From: Geodermatophilus saharensis
GTDB taxonomy: Bacteria > Actinomycetota > Actinomycetes > Mycobacteriales > Geodermatophilaceae
Direction: 5' to 3'
Assembly: GCF_900188205.1 (NCBI RefSeq)
Contig: NZ_FZOH01000007.1
Span: 56,709 to 120,708 of the forward strand
Length of the DNA stretch: 64,000 nt
Below the pieces are notes generated by a model that worked only from the letters and a program-made list of their open reading frames with translations, did no database searches and was not told the origin of the DNA. Position numbers and translations under genes: made by a program. This document shows, in pieces, positions 17,681 through 25,914 of the stretch. Position 1 is the stretch's first letter; every line of letters starts with the position of its first letter.

Positions 17681-18553
17681 CTACCAGCTCCCGAAGACCC
17701 GCTCGGCGTTGCGGGTCAGGGCGTCGCACAGCTGCGCGACCTCCACGCCGGTGACCTCGGCCAGCGCCCGGACGGTGTGCGGCACCAGCCGGGAGGCGTT
17801 GGGCCGGCCGCGGTGCGGGACGGGCGTGAGGAACGGCGAGTCGGTCTCCACCAGCAGCTGGTCCAGCGGCGTCAGCGCCGCGGCCTCGCGCAGGTAGCCG
17901 GCGTTGCCGAAGGTCAGCGTACCGGCGAAGGACAGCACGTGGCCGCGCTCGACGCAGGCCCGCGCGAAGGCGGCGTCGCCGGAGAAGCAGTGGAAGACGG
18001 TGTGCTCGGGGGCGCCCTCGTCGTCCAGGACGCGGAGGATCTCCTCGTGGGCGTCGCGGTCGTGGACGACGAGCGCGACGCCGCGGTCCTTGGCGATCCG
18101 GACGTGCGCGCGGAACGACGCCTCCTGCGCCGCCCAGCCCTCGGGCCCGGTGCGGTACCGGTCGAGGCCGGTCTCCCCCACCGCGCGCACCCGCGGCAGC
18201 GCCGCGAGCCGGTCGATCTCGGCCAGGGCGTCGTCGGTCGCCGCTCCCGCGCCGGCCTCGTTGGGGTGCACGGCGACGGCGGCGAGCACGTTGCCGTGGC
18301 GCGCCGCGAGCCCCGCCGACCACCGCGAGGAGGGCACGTCGACACCGACCTGCACCAGCCGCGGCACCCCGACGGCGGCCGCTGCCGCGATCTCGGCGTC
18401 GACCGCGTCGTCGTCGACGGGCTCGTCGCTGCGGAAGCCGGACAGCACGATGTCGAGGTGGGTGTGGCTGTCCACCGCCGGCGCGGGCAGCGGCTCGGGG
18501 GAGGGCGGCGGCTCCCCCCGCCGGTTGGCGCGGGACGCGGCCGACCGGCTCAC
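17681..18553 (-). CDS. tatD: TatD-family metal-dependent deoxyribonuclease
   Basis: 290 residues from GTG 18553. The TIM-barrel metal ligands are in order: 'VDSHTHLDI' (about 27), the Glu in 'VRAVGETGLDRY' (about 124), His in 'ALVVHDRDAHEE' and 'VFHCFSGD', and Asp in 'LLVETDSPFLTPVPHRGRPN'. TatD proteins are 3'-5' exonucleases linked to DNA repair and quality control. The gene lies between metG and rpfB, as in mycobacteria. The first ~20 residues are low complexity and the start could lie downstream. Confidence 0.94.
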   Translation of the reverse strand: MSRSAASRANRRGEPPPSPEPLPAPAVDSHTHLDIVLSGFRSDEPVDDDAVDAEIAAAAAVGVPRLVQVGVDVPSSRWSAGLAARHGNVLAAVAVHPNEAGAGAATDDALAEIDRLAALPRVRAVGETGLDRYRTGPEGWAAQEASFRAHVRIAKDRGVALVVHDRDAHEEILRVLDDEGAPEHTVFHCFSGDAAFARACVERGHVLSFAGTLTFGNAGYLREAAALTPLDQLLVETDSPFLTPVPHRGRPNASRLVPHTVRALAEVTGVEVAQLCDALTRNAERVFGSW

Positions 18554-18576
18554 GCGTGCACTTCCGCGGACGTGCC

Positions 18577-18604
18577 CGGTGCGCGTCCGCGGACGCGCAC
18601 GGGC
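18577..18604. terminator. Perfect hairpin between metG and tatD
   Basis: Arms GTGCGCGTCC (18580-18589) and GGACGCGCAC (18592-18601) are exact complements around a 2-nt centre, with a further CC/GG pair after one mismatch. It lies in the 58 bp gap between the metG stop and the tatD start, so it may reduce read-through. Confidence 0.5.
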
Positions 18605-18611
18605 AGACGGC

Positions 18612-20405
18612 TCACCGGCCCTCCTCCAGCCGGGCCAGCTCCTCCTCGACGATCGACTCGTCGAGCTTGCGGAACACCGGGGTGGGCGGGCTCAGCGGCG
18701 TCCCCGGCGGCAGCGGCCGGGAGGTCCACACCGCCTGCCCCTGGTCGTAGTCGCCGGTGATGATCGGGTACGGCGAGCCGTCGTCGAGGTCGGTGACCTC
18801 GTCGACGCGCGGCGCCGGCGACCACACGCCGGTCCCGCCGAGCAGCTCGTGCACCTTCTGCGCCGAGTGCGGGAGGAAGGGGGTGAGCAACGCGTTGCAG
18901 TCGCTGACCGCCTGCAGAGCGGTGTGCAGCACGGTGTCGCGGCGGGCCGGGTCCTCCTTGAGCTTCCACGGCGCCTGGTCGGACAGGTACTTGTTGGCCT
19001 CGCCGACCACCCGCATGGCCTCGGTCGCCGCCGCCTTCTGCCGGTTGCGGGCCAGCAGCTCCCCGATCGGGGCGAACGCGCCCTGGGTGGCCTGCAGCAG
19101 CGCGCGGTCGGCGTCGGTCAGCTCACCCGGCGTGGGGACGGCGCCGACGTTCTTGGCCGCGAGCGACACGGTGCGGTTGACCAGGTTGCCCCAGCCGGCG
19201 ACCAGCTCGTCGTTGTTGCGGCGCTTGAACTCCGACCAGGTGAAGTCGGTGTCCTGCGTCTCGGGGCCGGCGACGGCGATGAAGTAGCGCAGCGCGTCGG
19301 CGTCGTAGCGGGCGAGGAAGTCGCGGACGTAGATGACCACCTGCCGCGAGGAGGAGAACTTGCGGCCCTCCATGGTGAGGAACTCGCTGGAGACCACCTC
19401 GGTGGGCAGGTTGAGCCGGCCCAGCGGGCCCGGTGAGCCGCCGCGGTCGCCCTCGCCGTTGTAGCCCAGCAGCTGCGCGGGCCAGATCTCGGCGTGGAAG
19501 ACGATGTTGTCCTTGCCCATGAAGTAGTAGGCGTCGGAGTCCGGCGTCTGCCACCACTGCCGCCACGCCTCGGGGTCGCCGGAGCGGCGGGCCCACTCGA
19601 TCGACGCCGACAGGTAGCCGACGACGGCGTCGAACCACACGTAGATGCGCTTGTCGGGCCGGTCGCGCCAGCCGTCGAGCGGCACCGGCACGCCCCAGTC
19701 GATGTCGCGGGTGTAGCTGCGCGGCTTGAGGTCCTCGAGCAGGTTGCGGCTGAAGTTGAGGACGTTGGGCCGCCAGCTGCCCCGGGTGGCCAGCCAGTCG
19801 CCGAGGGCCCGGGTGAAGGCGGGCAGGTCGAGGAAGTAGTGCTCGCTCTCGACGAAGCGCGGCGTCTCGCCGTTGATCCGGCTGACCGGGTTGATCAGGT
19901 CGGTGGGGTCGAGCTGGTTGCCGCAGTTGTCGCACTGGTCGCCGCGGGCGCCGTCGTAGCCGCAGATGGGGCAGGTGCCCTCGATGTAGCGGTCGGGCAG
20001 CGTGCGGCCGGTCGACGGGCTGATGGCGCCCAGCGTCGTCTGCGGGAAGACGTAGCCGTTCTTGAGCAGCCCGAGGAAGATCTCCTGGCTGACCCGCGCG
20101 TGGTTGACCGTGGTGGTGCGGGTGAACAGGTCGTAGGACAGGCCCAGCGCCTGCAGGTCGCCAACGATGACCCGGTTGTTGCGGTCGGCGATCTCGCGCG
20201 GCGTCACCCCCTCGGCGTCGGCGGCGACGGTGATCGGCGTCCCGTGCTCGTCGGTGCCGCTGACCATGAGGACCCGGTCACCGGCCATCCGGTGGTAGCG
20301 GCTGAAGACGTCGGAGGGGACGCCGAAGCCGGAGACGTGGCCGATGTGCCGGGGGCCGTTGGCGTAGGGCCAGGCCACCGCGGTCAGGATGTGCCGATCA
20401 CTCAC
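18612..20405 (-). CDS. metG: Methionyl-tRNA synthetase
   Basis: 597 residues. It charges initiator and elongator tRNA-Met. The class I signature HIGH is in '[14 protein letters not shown]' (about 17-22) and the KMSKS counterpart is 'GRKFSSSRQ'. A zinc knuckle '[18 protein letters not shown]' (about 145) marks a zinc-binding MetG. The anticodon-binding helical domain follows, and no C-terminal EMAP domain is present. The GTG start at 20405 has no ribosome-binding site but lies 7 nt after a TACGCT -10 box, pointing to a leaderless transcript that heads the metG-tatD genes. Confidence 0.97.
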   Translation of the reverse strand: MSDRHILTAVAWPYANGPRHIGHVSGFGVPSDVFSRYHRMAGDRVLMVSGTDEHGTPITVAADAEGVTPREIADRNNRVIVGDLQALGLSYDLFTRTTTVNHARVSQEIFLGLLKNGYVFPQTTLGAISPSTGRTLPDRYIEGTCPICGYDGARGDQCDNCGNQLDPTDLINPVSRINGETPRFVESEHYFLDLPAFTRALGDWLATRGSWRPNVLNFSRNLLEDLKPRSYTRDIDWGVPVPLDGWRDRPDKRIYVWFDAVVGYLSASIEWARRSGDPEAWRQWWQTPDSDAYYFMGKDNIVFHAEIWPAQLLGYNGEGDRGGSPGPLGRLNLPTEVVSSEFLTMEGRKFSSSRQVVIYVRDFLARYDADALRYFIAVAGPETQDTDFTWSEFKRRNNDELVAGWGNLVNRTVSLAAKNVGAVPTPGELTDADRALLQATQGAFAPIGELLARNRQKAAATEAMRVVGEANKYLSDQAPWKLKEDPARRDTVLHTALQAVSDCNALLTPFLPHSAQKVHELLGGTGVWSPAPRVDEVTDLDDGSPYPIITGDYDQGQAVWTSRPLPPGTPLSPPTPVFRKLDESIVEEELARLEEGR

Positions 20406-20412
20406 ACCGCCG

Positions 20413-20418
20413 AGCGTA
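20413..20418 (-). promoter_or_regulatory. -10 box of leaderless metG
   Basis: TACGCT on the minus strand, separated from the GTG start by 7 nt, so transcription would begin at the start codon. No Shine-Dalgarno sequence is present. Confidence 0.5.
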
Positions 20419-20441
20419 GTGAGCGGCGTCGGGCGGGTCGG

Positions 20442-21053
20442 TCAGTGACCGGACACGGCGGCCGGAGCCGGCGGCTCGCCGCCCACCGGGGTGGTCAGGG
20501 CGAGGGCGCCGAGGGCCACGCCGATGAGGGCGACGGTCACCAGCCGCAGCCGCGGGTGGGCCACCGGGGCCGGCCGGGTGCGGCCCCGGGGCGGGGCGGC
20601 GGCCGCCCAGGCCACGGTCGTGGGCGCGGAGACCAGCAGCAGCTTGCCCACCGGGACGGCGAGGGCCAGCAGCGCCAGCGCGGGCAGCGGCAGCGTCGTC
20701 GGCGGGTCGAGGGACGTCGTCCCGGCGGCGACGGTGAGCCCGGCGACCAGCAGCAGCTCGGCGCCGGCGACGCCGGCCGGGAGCCGCCGGCCGGAGCCGT
20801 CGAGGACGGCCAGCCCGCCGGCCGCGCACAGCACGATCCAGCCGGCCAGCCCGCCGAGGACGGCGGCGACGAGCACCCCGGAGGGCCGCGGGGTCGCCGT
20901 CATCAGCCCGTCGAGGCCGGTGAGCCCCGCGGCGAGCAGGGCGAGGGCCTGCAGGACCGAGACGGCCGCCAGCAGCAGGACCGTCGCGGGCCACCGGGCG
21001 GGGTGTCCGGGCACGCGGGTCGGGAGGGGGGCGTCGAGGACGCTGGTCGCCAC
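20442..21053 (-). CDS. Small multispanning membrane protein, unknown function
   Basis: 203 residues with about five hydrophobic helices ('WPATVLLLAAVSVLQALALL', 'VLVAAVLGGLAGWIVLCAAG', 'LLLVAGLTVAAG', 'LPLPALALLALAVPVGKLLL', 'LVTVALIGVALGALAL'). A basic Pro/Arg loop precedes the last helix. No recognised domain. It sits 36 bp from metG on the same strand and 94 bp after the permease. Function cannot be assigned. Confidence 0.65.
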   Translation of the reverse strand: MATSVLDAPLPTRVPGHPARWPATVLLLAAVSVLQALALLAAGLTGLDGLMTATPRPSGVLVAAVLGGLAGWIVLCAAGGLAVLDGSGRRLPAGVAGAELLLVAGLTVAAGTTSLDPPTTLPLPALALLALAVPVGKLLLVSAPTTVAWAAAAPPRGRTRPAPVAHPRLRLVTVALIGVALGALALTTPVGGEPPAPAAVSGH

Positions 21054-21147
21054 GGATCTGCTCCTGGCCGGGGACGTCGGTCACCGGTCAGGTCGTCGCG
21101 CGCGCCCGCGCGCTGGAGTCCGGGCGGAGTAGCCTCACCCCTCCGGG

Positions 21148-22668
21148 TCAGCGGACGCTGCGGCGGGCCTCCCGGTCGGCGGCGGCCCGCACGGCGGCGG
21201 CCTCGCCCTCGGCGCCGGCCAGGCGGCTGTGCCGGCGCCCGTAGGCGTAGTAGATGACGAAGCCCAGCGCCATCCAGACGGCGAACCGCACCCAGGTGTC
21301 GGCCGGGAGGTTGAGCATCAAGTAGACGCAGGCCACCGCCGAGAGGATCGGCACGAAGGGCACCAGCGGCACGCGGAAGGCGCGGTGCAGGTCGGGCCGG
21401 GTGCGCCGCAGGACGATGACGGCGATCGAGACCAGGACGAAGGCGAACAGCGTGCCGATGTTGACCAGCTCGGCCAGCGTGCCCAGCGGCAGGAACCCGG
21501 CGAGCAGGGCGACGAAGATCCCGGTGCCGATGCTGATCTTGTACGGGGTGCCGTAGCGGGGGTGGACGGTGGCCATCGCCGGCGGCAGCAGGTGGTCCCG
21601 GCTCATGGCGAACAGCACCCGCGACTGGCCGAGCATGAGGATCATGACGACCGACGTCAGGCCGGCGAGGGCGCCCAGCGAGATGACGCTGGAGACGAAG
21701 GAGAGCCCCACGCTGCTGAAGGCCTCGGCCAGCGGGGCCGAGGTGGACAGCTCGGAGTAGGGCTGCATGCCGACGACGACCAGCGAGACCGCGACGTAGA
21801 GCAGCGTGCAGATCAGCAGCGAGCCGATGATGCCGCGGGGCAGGTCCTTGCGCGGGTTCTTGGTCTCCTCGGCCGCGGTGGCGACGATGTCGAAGCCGAT
21901 GAAGGCGAAGAACACGATCGACGCGCCGGCGATGACCCCGCCCCAGCCGAAGCTGCCCTGGGTGAAGCCCAGGAGCTGGATGAGCGGGGCGTGCCAGCCG
22001 CCCTCCCCCTCGGCCGCGGGCTCGGCCGGCGGGACGAAGGGCGTGTAGTTGTCCGCCGTCAGGTAGAAGAGGCCGAGCACGATGACCAGCAGGACGATCG
22101 CGACCTTGATCGCCACGATCACGCTGGTCACCCGGGACGACAGCTTGATGCCCAGGACCAGCACCGCGGTCATCAGCAGGGCGATGAAGATCGCCGGGAT
22201 GTTGACCGTCGCCGTCTCCCCCGCGATGGAGGTGGGCAGCGGGATGCCGAGGTCGCCGAGCAGCTGGTTGAGGTAGCCCGACCAGCCGACCGAGACCGTC
22301 GCCGCGCCGAGCGCGAGCTCCAGCACCAGGTCCCAGCCGATGATCCAGGCCACCAGCTCGCCCATCGTGGCGTAGGAGAACGTGTAGGCCGACCCCGCCA
22401 CCGGGACCGTCGAGGCGAACTCCGCGTAGCAGATGGCCGCGAGCCCGCAGACGACGCCGGCGATGACGAACGAGATCGCCACGGCCGGCCCGGCGGTGGT
22501 CCTCGCGACCTCGCCGGTGAGCACGAAGATCCCGGTCCCGATGATGACGCCGACGCCGAAGACGGCGAGGTCGAGACCCGAGAGGTTCTTCTTCAGCCGG
22601 TGTTCGGGTTCCTCGGTGTCGCGGATGGAGTCCTCGACGGACTTGATCCGGCGTGCGGTGTCGGCCAC
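21148..22668 (-). CDS. Amino acid permease (APC superfamily, cationic/YfnA-like)
   Basis: 506 residues from GTG 22668 with AGGGGG upstream. The APC signature 'GLDLAVFGVGVIIGTGIFVL' opens helix 1, and 'EFASTVPVAGSAYTFSYATMGELVAWIIGW' covers helices 2-3. About 12-14 helices are predicted. 'FFAFIGFDIVATAAEETKNPRKDLPRGI' is the conserved helix 6-7 region of the CAT-like subfamily. It imports an amino acid with a proton; the substrate is not determined. It is divergent from corA across a 128 bp spacer. Confidence 0.9.
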   Translation of the reverse strand: MADTARRIKSVEDSIRDTEEPEHRLKKNLSGLDLAVFGVGVIIGTGIFVLTGEVARTTAGPAVAISFVIAGVVCGLAAICYAEFASTVPVAGSAYTFSYATMGELVAWIIGWDLVLELALGAATVSVGWSGYLNQLLGDLGIPLPTSIAGETATVNIPAIFIALLMTAVLVLGIKLSSRVTSVIVAIKVAIVLLVIVLGLFYLTADNYTPFVPPAEPAAEGEGGWHAPLIQLLGFTQGSFGWGGVIAGASIVFFAFIGFDIVATAAEETKNPRKDLPRGIIGSLLICTLLYVAVSLVVVGMQPYSELSTSAPLAEAFSSVGLSFVSSVISLGALAGLTSVVMILMLGQSRVLFAMSRDHLLPPAMATVHPRYGTPYKISIGTGIFVALLAGFLPLGTLAELVNIGTLFAFVLVSIAVIVLRRTRPDLHRAFRVPLVPFVPILSAVACVYLMLNLPADTWVRFAVWMALGFVIYYAYGRRHSRLAGAEGEAAAVRAAADREARRSVR

Positions 22669-22796
22669 GGCGTCCCCCTGCTGGTGCGGCGGTCGGTGCG
22701 GTTCCGTGCTCCGGCGAGCGTGGCACGGGGCGCGGGTGCCCGCACGCCTACGCTTCCCTCGCCCGCCGTCGCGGGCGGATCGGAGGAGGTGCGCCC

Positions 22797-23891
22797 GTGT
22801 CCGACCCACGTCCGGCGGGGCCGCTGGGGCCGCCGCTGCCCATGGCACGGCCGCGGCCGATGGGGGCGCCGCGCGAGGGAACCGCCCGGCCGGCGGGTGT
22901 CCCGGCGGTCGTCGACTGCGCCGTCTACGTCGACGGCCACCGCGAGCCGCCGGTCGACCCGGGCGAGGCGCTGGCGGCCGCCGCCGAGCGCGGCGGCTTC
23001 GTGTGGCTGGGGCTGTTCGAGCCGACCGAGGACGAGCTGGGGCGCATCGCCGAGCGCTACGGGCTGCACCCGCTGGCGGTGGAGGACGCCGTCTACGCCC
23101 ACCAGCGCCCCAAGCTCGAGCGCTACGACGACGACCTGTTCATGGTGCTCAAGACGGCGACCTACGTGGAGCACGAGGAGCTGACCTCGACCAGCGAGGT
23201 GGTCGGGACCGGCGAGGTGATGGTCTTCCTCGGCCGCGACTACGTGATCACCGTGCGGCACGGCGAGCACGGCGACCTGGCCGACCTGCGGCACCGGATG
23301 GAGGAGCAGCGTGACCTGCTCTGCCTCGGCCCGGCCGCGGTCCTCTACGCGGTCGCCGACCTCGTCGTCGACGCCTTCGTCGAGGTGGTGGCCGCGATGC
23401 AGGACGACGTCGACGAGCTCGAGGCGTCCGTGTTCAGCCCGCAGCGCACCGACGACATCGGCCGGCTCTACCAGCTCAAGCGCGAGCTGATGTCGCTGCG
23501 CCGCGCGGTGGCCCCGCTGGAGGTGCCGCTGGCGAAGCTGGCCGAGCGGCCGGTCCAGGTCGTGCCCGACGCCATGCGCTCCTACTTCCGCGACGTGCAG
23601 GACCACGCCATCCGGGTGCGCGACCAGCTCGGCGCGCTCGACGAGCTGCTGTCGTCGATCCTGCAGGCCTCGCTGGCCCGCACGTCGATGGCCGACAACG
23701 AGGACATGCGGAGGATCTCGGCGTGGGCCGGGATCATCGCCGTCCCGACCGCGATCGCCGGCATCTACGGGATGAACTTCGAGTACATCCCCGAGCTGCG
23801 CTGGCGCTACGGCTACTTCCTGGTGCTGGCCGTCATCGCGGTCACCTGCGTCCTGCTCTACCGCGGCTTCAAGCGCAACGGCTGGCTGTAG
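22797..23891 (+). CDS. corA: CorA-family magnesium/divalent cation channel
   Basis: 364 residues from GTG 22797, fixed by a perfect GGAGGAGG ribosome-binding site. A long cytoplasmic alpha/beta domain is followed by two C-terminal membrane helices. The loop between them carries the selectivity motif GMN ('IAGIYGMNFEYIPEL', about 322-336), and a basic C-terminus follows ('GFKRNGWL'). CorA pentamers admit Mg2+ (also Co2+/Ni2+). The N-terminal ~40 residues are Pro-rich and not conserved. Confidence 0.93.
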   Translation: MSDPRPAGPLGPPLPMARPRPMGAPREGTARPAGVPAVVDCAVYVDGHREPPVDPGEALAAAAERGGFVWLGLFEPTEDELGRIAERYGLHPLAVEDAVYAHQRPKLERYDDDLFMVLKTATYVEHEELTSTSEVVGTGEVMVFLGRDYVITVRHGEHGDLADLRHRMEEQRDLLCLGPAAVLYAVADLVVDAFVEVVAAMQDDVDELEASVFSPQRTDDIGRLYQLKRELMSLRRAVAPLEVPLAKLAERPVQVVPDAMRSYFRDVQDHAIRVRDQLGALDELLSSILQASLARTSMADNEDMRRISAWAGIIAVPTAIAGIYGMNFEYIPELRWRYGYFLVLAVIAVTCVLLYRGFKRNGWL

Positions 23892-23908
23892 GAGCCGCGG
23901 CGGGACGC

Positions 23909-23965
23909 GGTTCGTGCACGCAGCGCGGTGCGGACCGTGCCACGACCGCGCTGCGTGCACGAACC
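23909..23965. terminator. Long perfect inverted repeat between convergent corA and the DUF559 gene
   Basis: Arms of 21 bp (23909-23929 and 23945-23965) are exact complements around a 15 nt loop; each arm contains TTCGTGCACGCAGCG or its complement. It lies between two convergent stop codons, so it can act as a bidirectional terminator. Part of the arm (GGTTCGTGCAC) recurs at 24892-24902. Confidence 0.7.
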
Positions 23966-23966
23966 C

Positions 23967-24836
23967 TCAGCGGCGCAGCGCCGCGCGGATCGTCGCGAGG
24001 AGCCGCACGGGGTCGTGCAGGTCGGCCGCCGTGACGTGGACGACGGTCCAGCCCGCCGCCTGCAGCCGGTTGAGCCGCTGCCGGTCCCGGGAGAACTGCC
24101 CCGGCTCGGCGTGCCAGGCCCCGTCGTACTCGACGGCGACCCGCAGCTCGGGCCAGGCGAGGTCGACCCGCGCGACGAAGCGGCCCTGAGCCACGACGAC
24201 GTGCTGGGCCGCCGGCGCGGGCAGCCCGCCGTCCACGACCAGCAGGCGCAGCCGGGTCTCCTGCGGCGACTCCGCCAGCCCGTCGGCCCGCCGGCAGGCC
24301 CGGCGCACGCGGGCAGACGCCGCACCGGGCACCGCCACCCGGGCCCGCACCGTGTCGAGGTCGACGACGCCGGCGTTCACCAGCCGGTCGATCGCCACGA
24401 CGGCCTCGTCGCCGTCGAGCAGGGCCGCCACCCGCACCGTGGCCGCGACCGGGGCCAGGACCGGCACCCTGTCGAGGACGCGGACGTCGGCCGGGTCGAG
24501 CGTCGCCCGCCGGACCCGCACCCCGGGGACCCGCCGCGGGTGCGCGCCCGGGGGCAGGACCAGCTCGACGTCGTCCTGCTCGTCGGCGAGGTCGACGCCC
24601 CACAGCACGGCCGCGCTCAGCCCGGAGACGACGGCCCCGGGGAGCAGCAGCCGCGCCGCTGCCCGCGCCCGGACCCGGTGGGAGTCGGGTACCCGGGCGT
24701 CGACGTAGACGTCGCGGAACAGGCGCCGGCAGGACGGGCCGCGCAGCCGGGCAGGGGTGAGCAGGCCCCGGCGGACGGCGTCGGTGCCGCGGAAGGCGCG
24801 GGAGCGGAGGGCAGCGGGCAGGGCGGTCGTCGGCAC
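23967..24836 (-). CDS. DUF559-domain protein with N-terminal AbiEi-like region
   Basis: 289 residues from GTG 24836, chosen because a CAGCGT -10 box lies 7 nt upstream (leaderless). The N-terminus 'FRGTDAVRRGLLTPARLRGP' and 'RDVYVD' resemble the winged-helix/AbiEi-type start common in this actinobacterial family. The C-terminal ~90 residues form a DUF559 / very-short-patch-repair-like nuclease fold ('RVDLAWPELRVAVEYDGAWH', then a basic helix and 'VVHVTAADLHDP'). The Asp-Glu-Asp spacing of the restriction-like active site is visible. The role is not established; such genes are abundant and variable in actinobacteria. Confidence 0.75.
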   Translation of the reverse strand: MPTTALPAALRSRAFRGTDAVRRGLLTPARLRGPSCRRLFRDVYVDARVPDSHRVRARAAARLLLPGAVVSGLSAAVLWGVDLADEQDDVELVLPPGAHPRRVPGVRVRRATLDPADVRVLDRVPVLAPVAATVRVAALLDGDEAVVAIDRLVNAGVVDLDTVRARVAVPGAASARVRRACRRADGLAESPQETRLRLLVVDGGLPAPAAQHVVVAQGRFVARVDLAWPELRVAVEYDGAWHAEPGQFSRDRQRLNRLQAAGWTVVHVTAADLHDPVRLLATIRAALRR

Positions 24837-24843
24837 GGGGCGC

Positions 24844-24849
24844 ACGCTG
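24844..24849 (-). promoter_or_regulatory. -10 box of the leaderless DUF559 gene
   Basis: CAGCGT on the minus strand lies 7 nt before the GTG at 24836. The spacing matches the other leaderless genes in this window. Confidence 0.4.
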
Positions 24850-24926
24850 ACCCGGCGGACCGACGCGGTGCCCCCGCGACGTCCACAGGCGCCGGTTCGT
24901 GCACAGGTCGCGACCCGGGGCGCCTG

Positions 24927-24958
24927 CCGGGCGCGTCGTGTGCACACAACGCGCCCGG
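24927..24958. repeat. Near-perfect palindrome between rsmI and the DUF559 gene
   Basis: Arms CCGGGCGCGT and ACGCGCCCGG flank a core containing the palindrome TGTGCACA; only one internal C/A mismatch breaks the dyad. It lies just after the rsmI stop (24970) and is a candidate terminator or protein-binding site. Confidence 0.55.
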
Positions 24959-24969
24959 GCGGCCGCGGG

Positions 24970-25809
24970 TCAGCTGGGCTTGGCGGCGACGACGGCGTCG
25001 TAGACGGTCCGCCGCGGCAGGCCGGTGCGGGTGACCACGGCGCGGATGGCGTCCTTGCGACCGGCCCCCGCGGCCTCCTCCTCGGCCACCAGCGCGGCGA
25101 GCTCGGCGGGCGAGAGCGACACCGGCCGCGGTACCGCGCCGGCCACCACGACGGTGATCTCCCCGCGCACGCCGTCGGCCGCCCACGCGGCGAGCTCGGC
25201 GAGGGACCCGCGGCGGACCTCCTCGTGCGTCTTGGTCAGCTCCCGGCACACCGCGGCCGCCCGGTCCCCGCCCAGGGCCTCCGCGGCGTCGGCCAGCGCG
25301 TCGGCGAGCCGGTGCGGGGACTCGAAGAAGACCATCGTGCGGCGCTCGTCGGCCAGCCCCGCCAGCCGCGCGCGGCGCTCCCCCGCCTTCCGCGGCAGGA
25401 AGCCCTCGAAGCAGAACCGGTCCACCGGCAGGCCCGACACCGCCAGCGCCGTGGTCACCGCCGTGGGCCCGGGCACCGAGGTGACCTCGATGCCGGCGTC
25501 GACCGCCGCCCGCACCAGCGTGTAGCCGGGGTCGGAGACCGAGGGCATCCCCGCGTCGGTGAGCAGCAGCACGGTGGCGCCGTCGGCCAGCGCCGCGAGC
25601 AGCCCGGGCAGCCGCGCGCGCTCCACCGACTCGTGGAAGGTGACCACCCGGCCGGTCACCGTGACCTCCAGGTCGGTGGCCAGCCGGTGCAGCCGCCGGG
25701 TGTCCTCCACCGCCAGGACGTCGGCCGAGGCCATCACCTGCCGCAGCCGCGGGCCCACGTCGCCGGGCTGGCCGAGGGGGGCGCCACCGAGCACGAGCCG
25801 TCCGGTCAC
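24970..25809 (-). CDS. rsmI: 16S rRNA 2'-O-ribose C1402 methyltransferase
   Basis: 279 residues. It has the tetrapyrrole-methylase (SPOUT-unrelated) fold: 'GRLVLGGAPLGQPGDVGPRL' at the N-terminus, 'ADVLAVEDTRRLHRLATDL', 'VLLLTDAGMPSVSDPGYTLV' and 'FEGFLPRKAGERRARLAGL'. It methylates C1402 in the ribosomal decoding centre. A CAGGCT -10 box 7 nt before the GTG suggests a leaderless mRNA. It is divergent from pmt, an arrangement conserved in mycobacteria. Confidence 0.95.
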   Translation of the reverse strand: MTGRLVLGGAPLGQPGDVGPRLRQVMASADVLAVEDTRRLHRLATDLEVTVTGRVVTFHESVERARLPGLLAALADGATVLLLTDAGMPSVSDPGYTLVRAAVDAGIEVTSVPGPTAVTTALAVSGLPVDRFCFEGFLPRKAGERRARLAGLADERRTMVFFESPHRLADALADAAEALGGDRAAAVCRELTKTHEEVRRGSLAELAAWAADGVRGEITVVVAGAVPRPVSLSPAELAALVAEEEAAGAGRKDAIRAVVTRTGLPRRTVYDAVVAAKPS

Positions 25810-25816
25810 GGCGTCG

Positions 25817-25822
25817 AGCCTG
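25817..25822 (-). promoter_or_regulatory. -10 box of leaderless rsmI
   Basis: CAGGCT on the minus strand with a 7 nt spacer to the GTG start. Confidence 0.4.
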
Positions 25823-25839
25823 TCACGCCGGCCCCCGTC

Positions 25840-25894
25840 GGCCCGCCTGCAGGGGCCCGGCGCGAGCGCGCGAGTGCCGGGGGGCAGGCGGGCC
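25840..25894 (+). repeat. Dispersed hairpin repeat, copy C
   Basis: Outer arms GGCCCGCCTGC / GCAGGCGGGCC pair over 11 bp without mismatch; inner CCCGG / CCGGG; loop contains GCGAGCGCGCGAG. It ends 7 nt before the pmt -10 box and so occupies the -35 region of that promoter. Confidence 0.85.
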
Positions 25895-25901
25895 CTTCAA
25901 A

Positions 25902-25907
25902 TACCCT
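25902..25907 (+). promoter_or_regulatory. -10 box of leaderless pmt
   Basis: TACCCT lies 7 nt before the ATG at 25915; there is no ribosome-binding site. The upstream -35 position falls within repeat copy C. Confidence 0.5.
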
Positions 25908-25914
25908 GGCGGCC

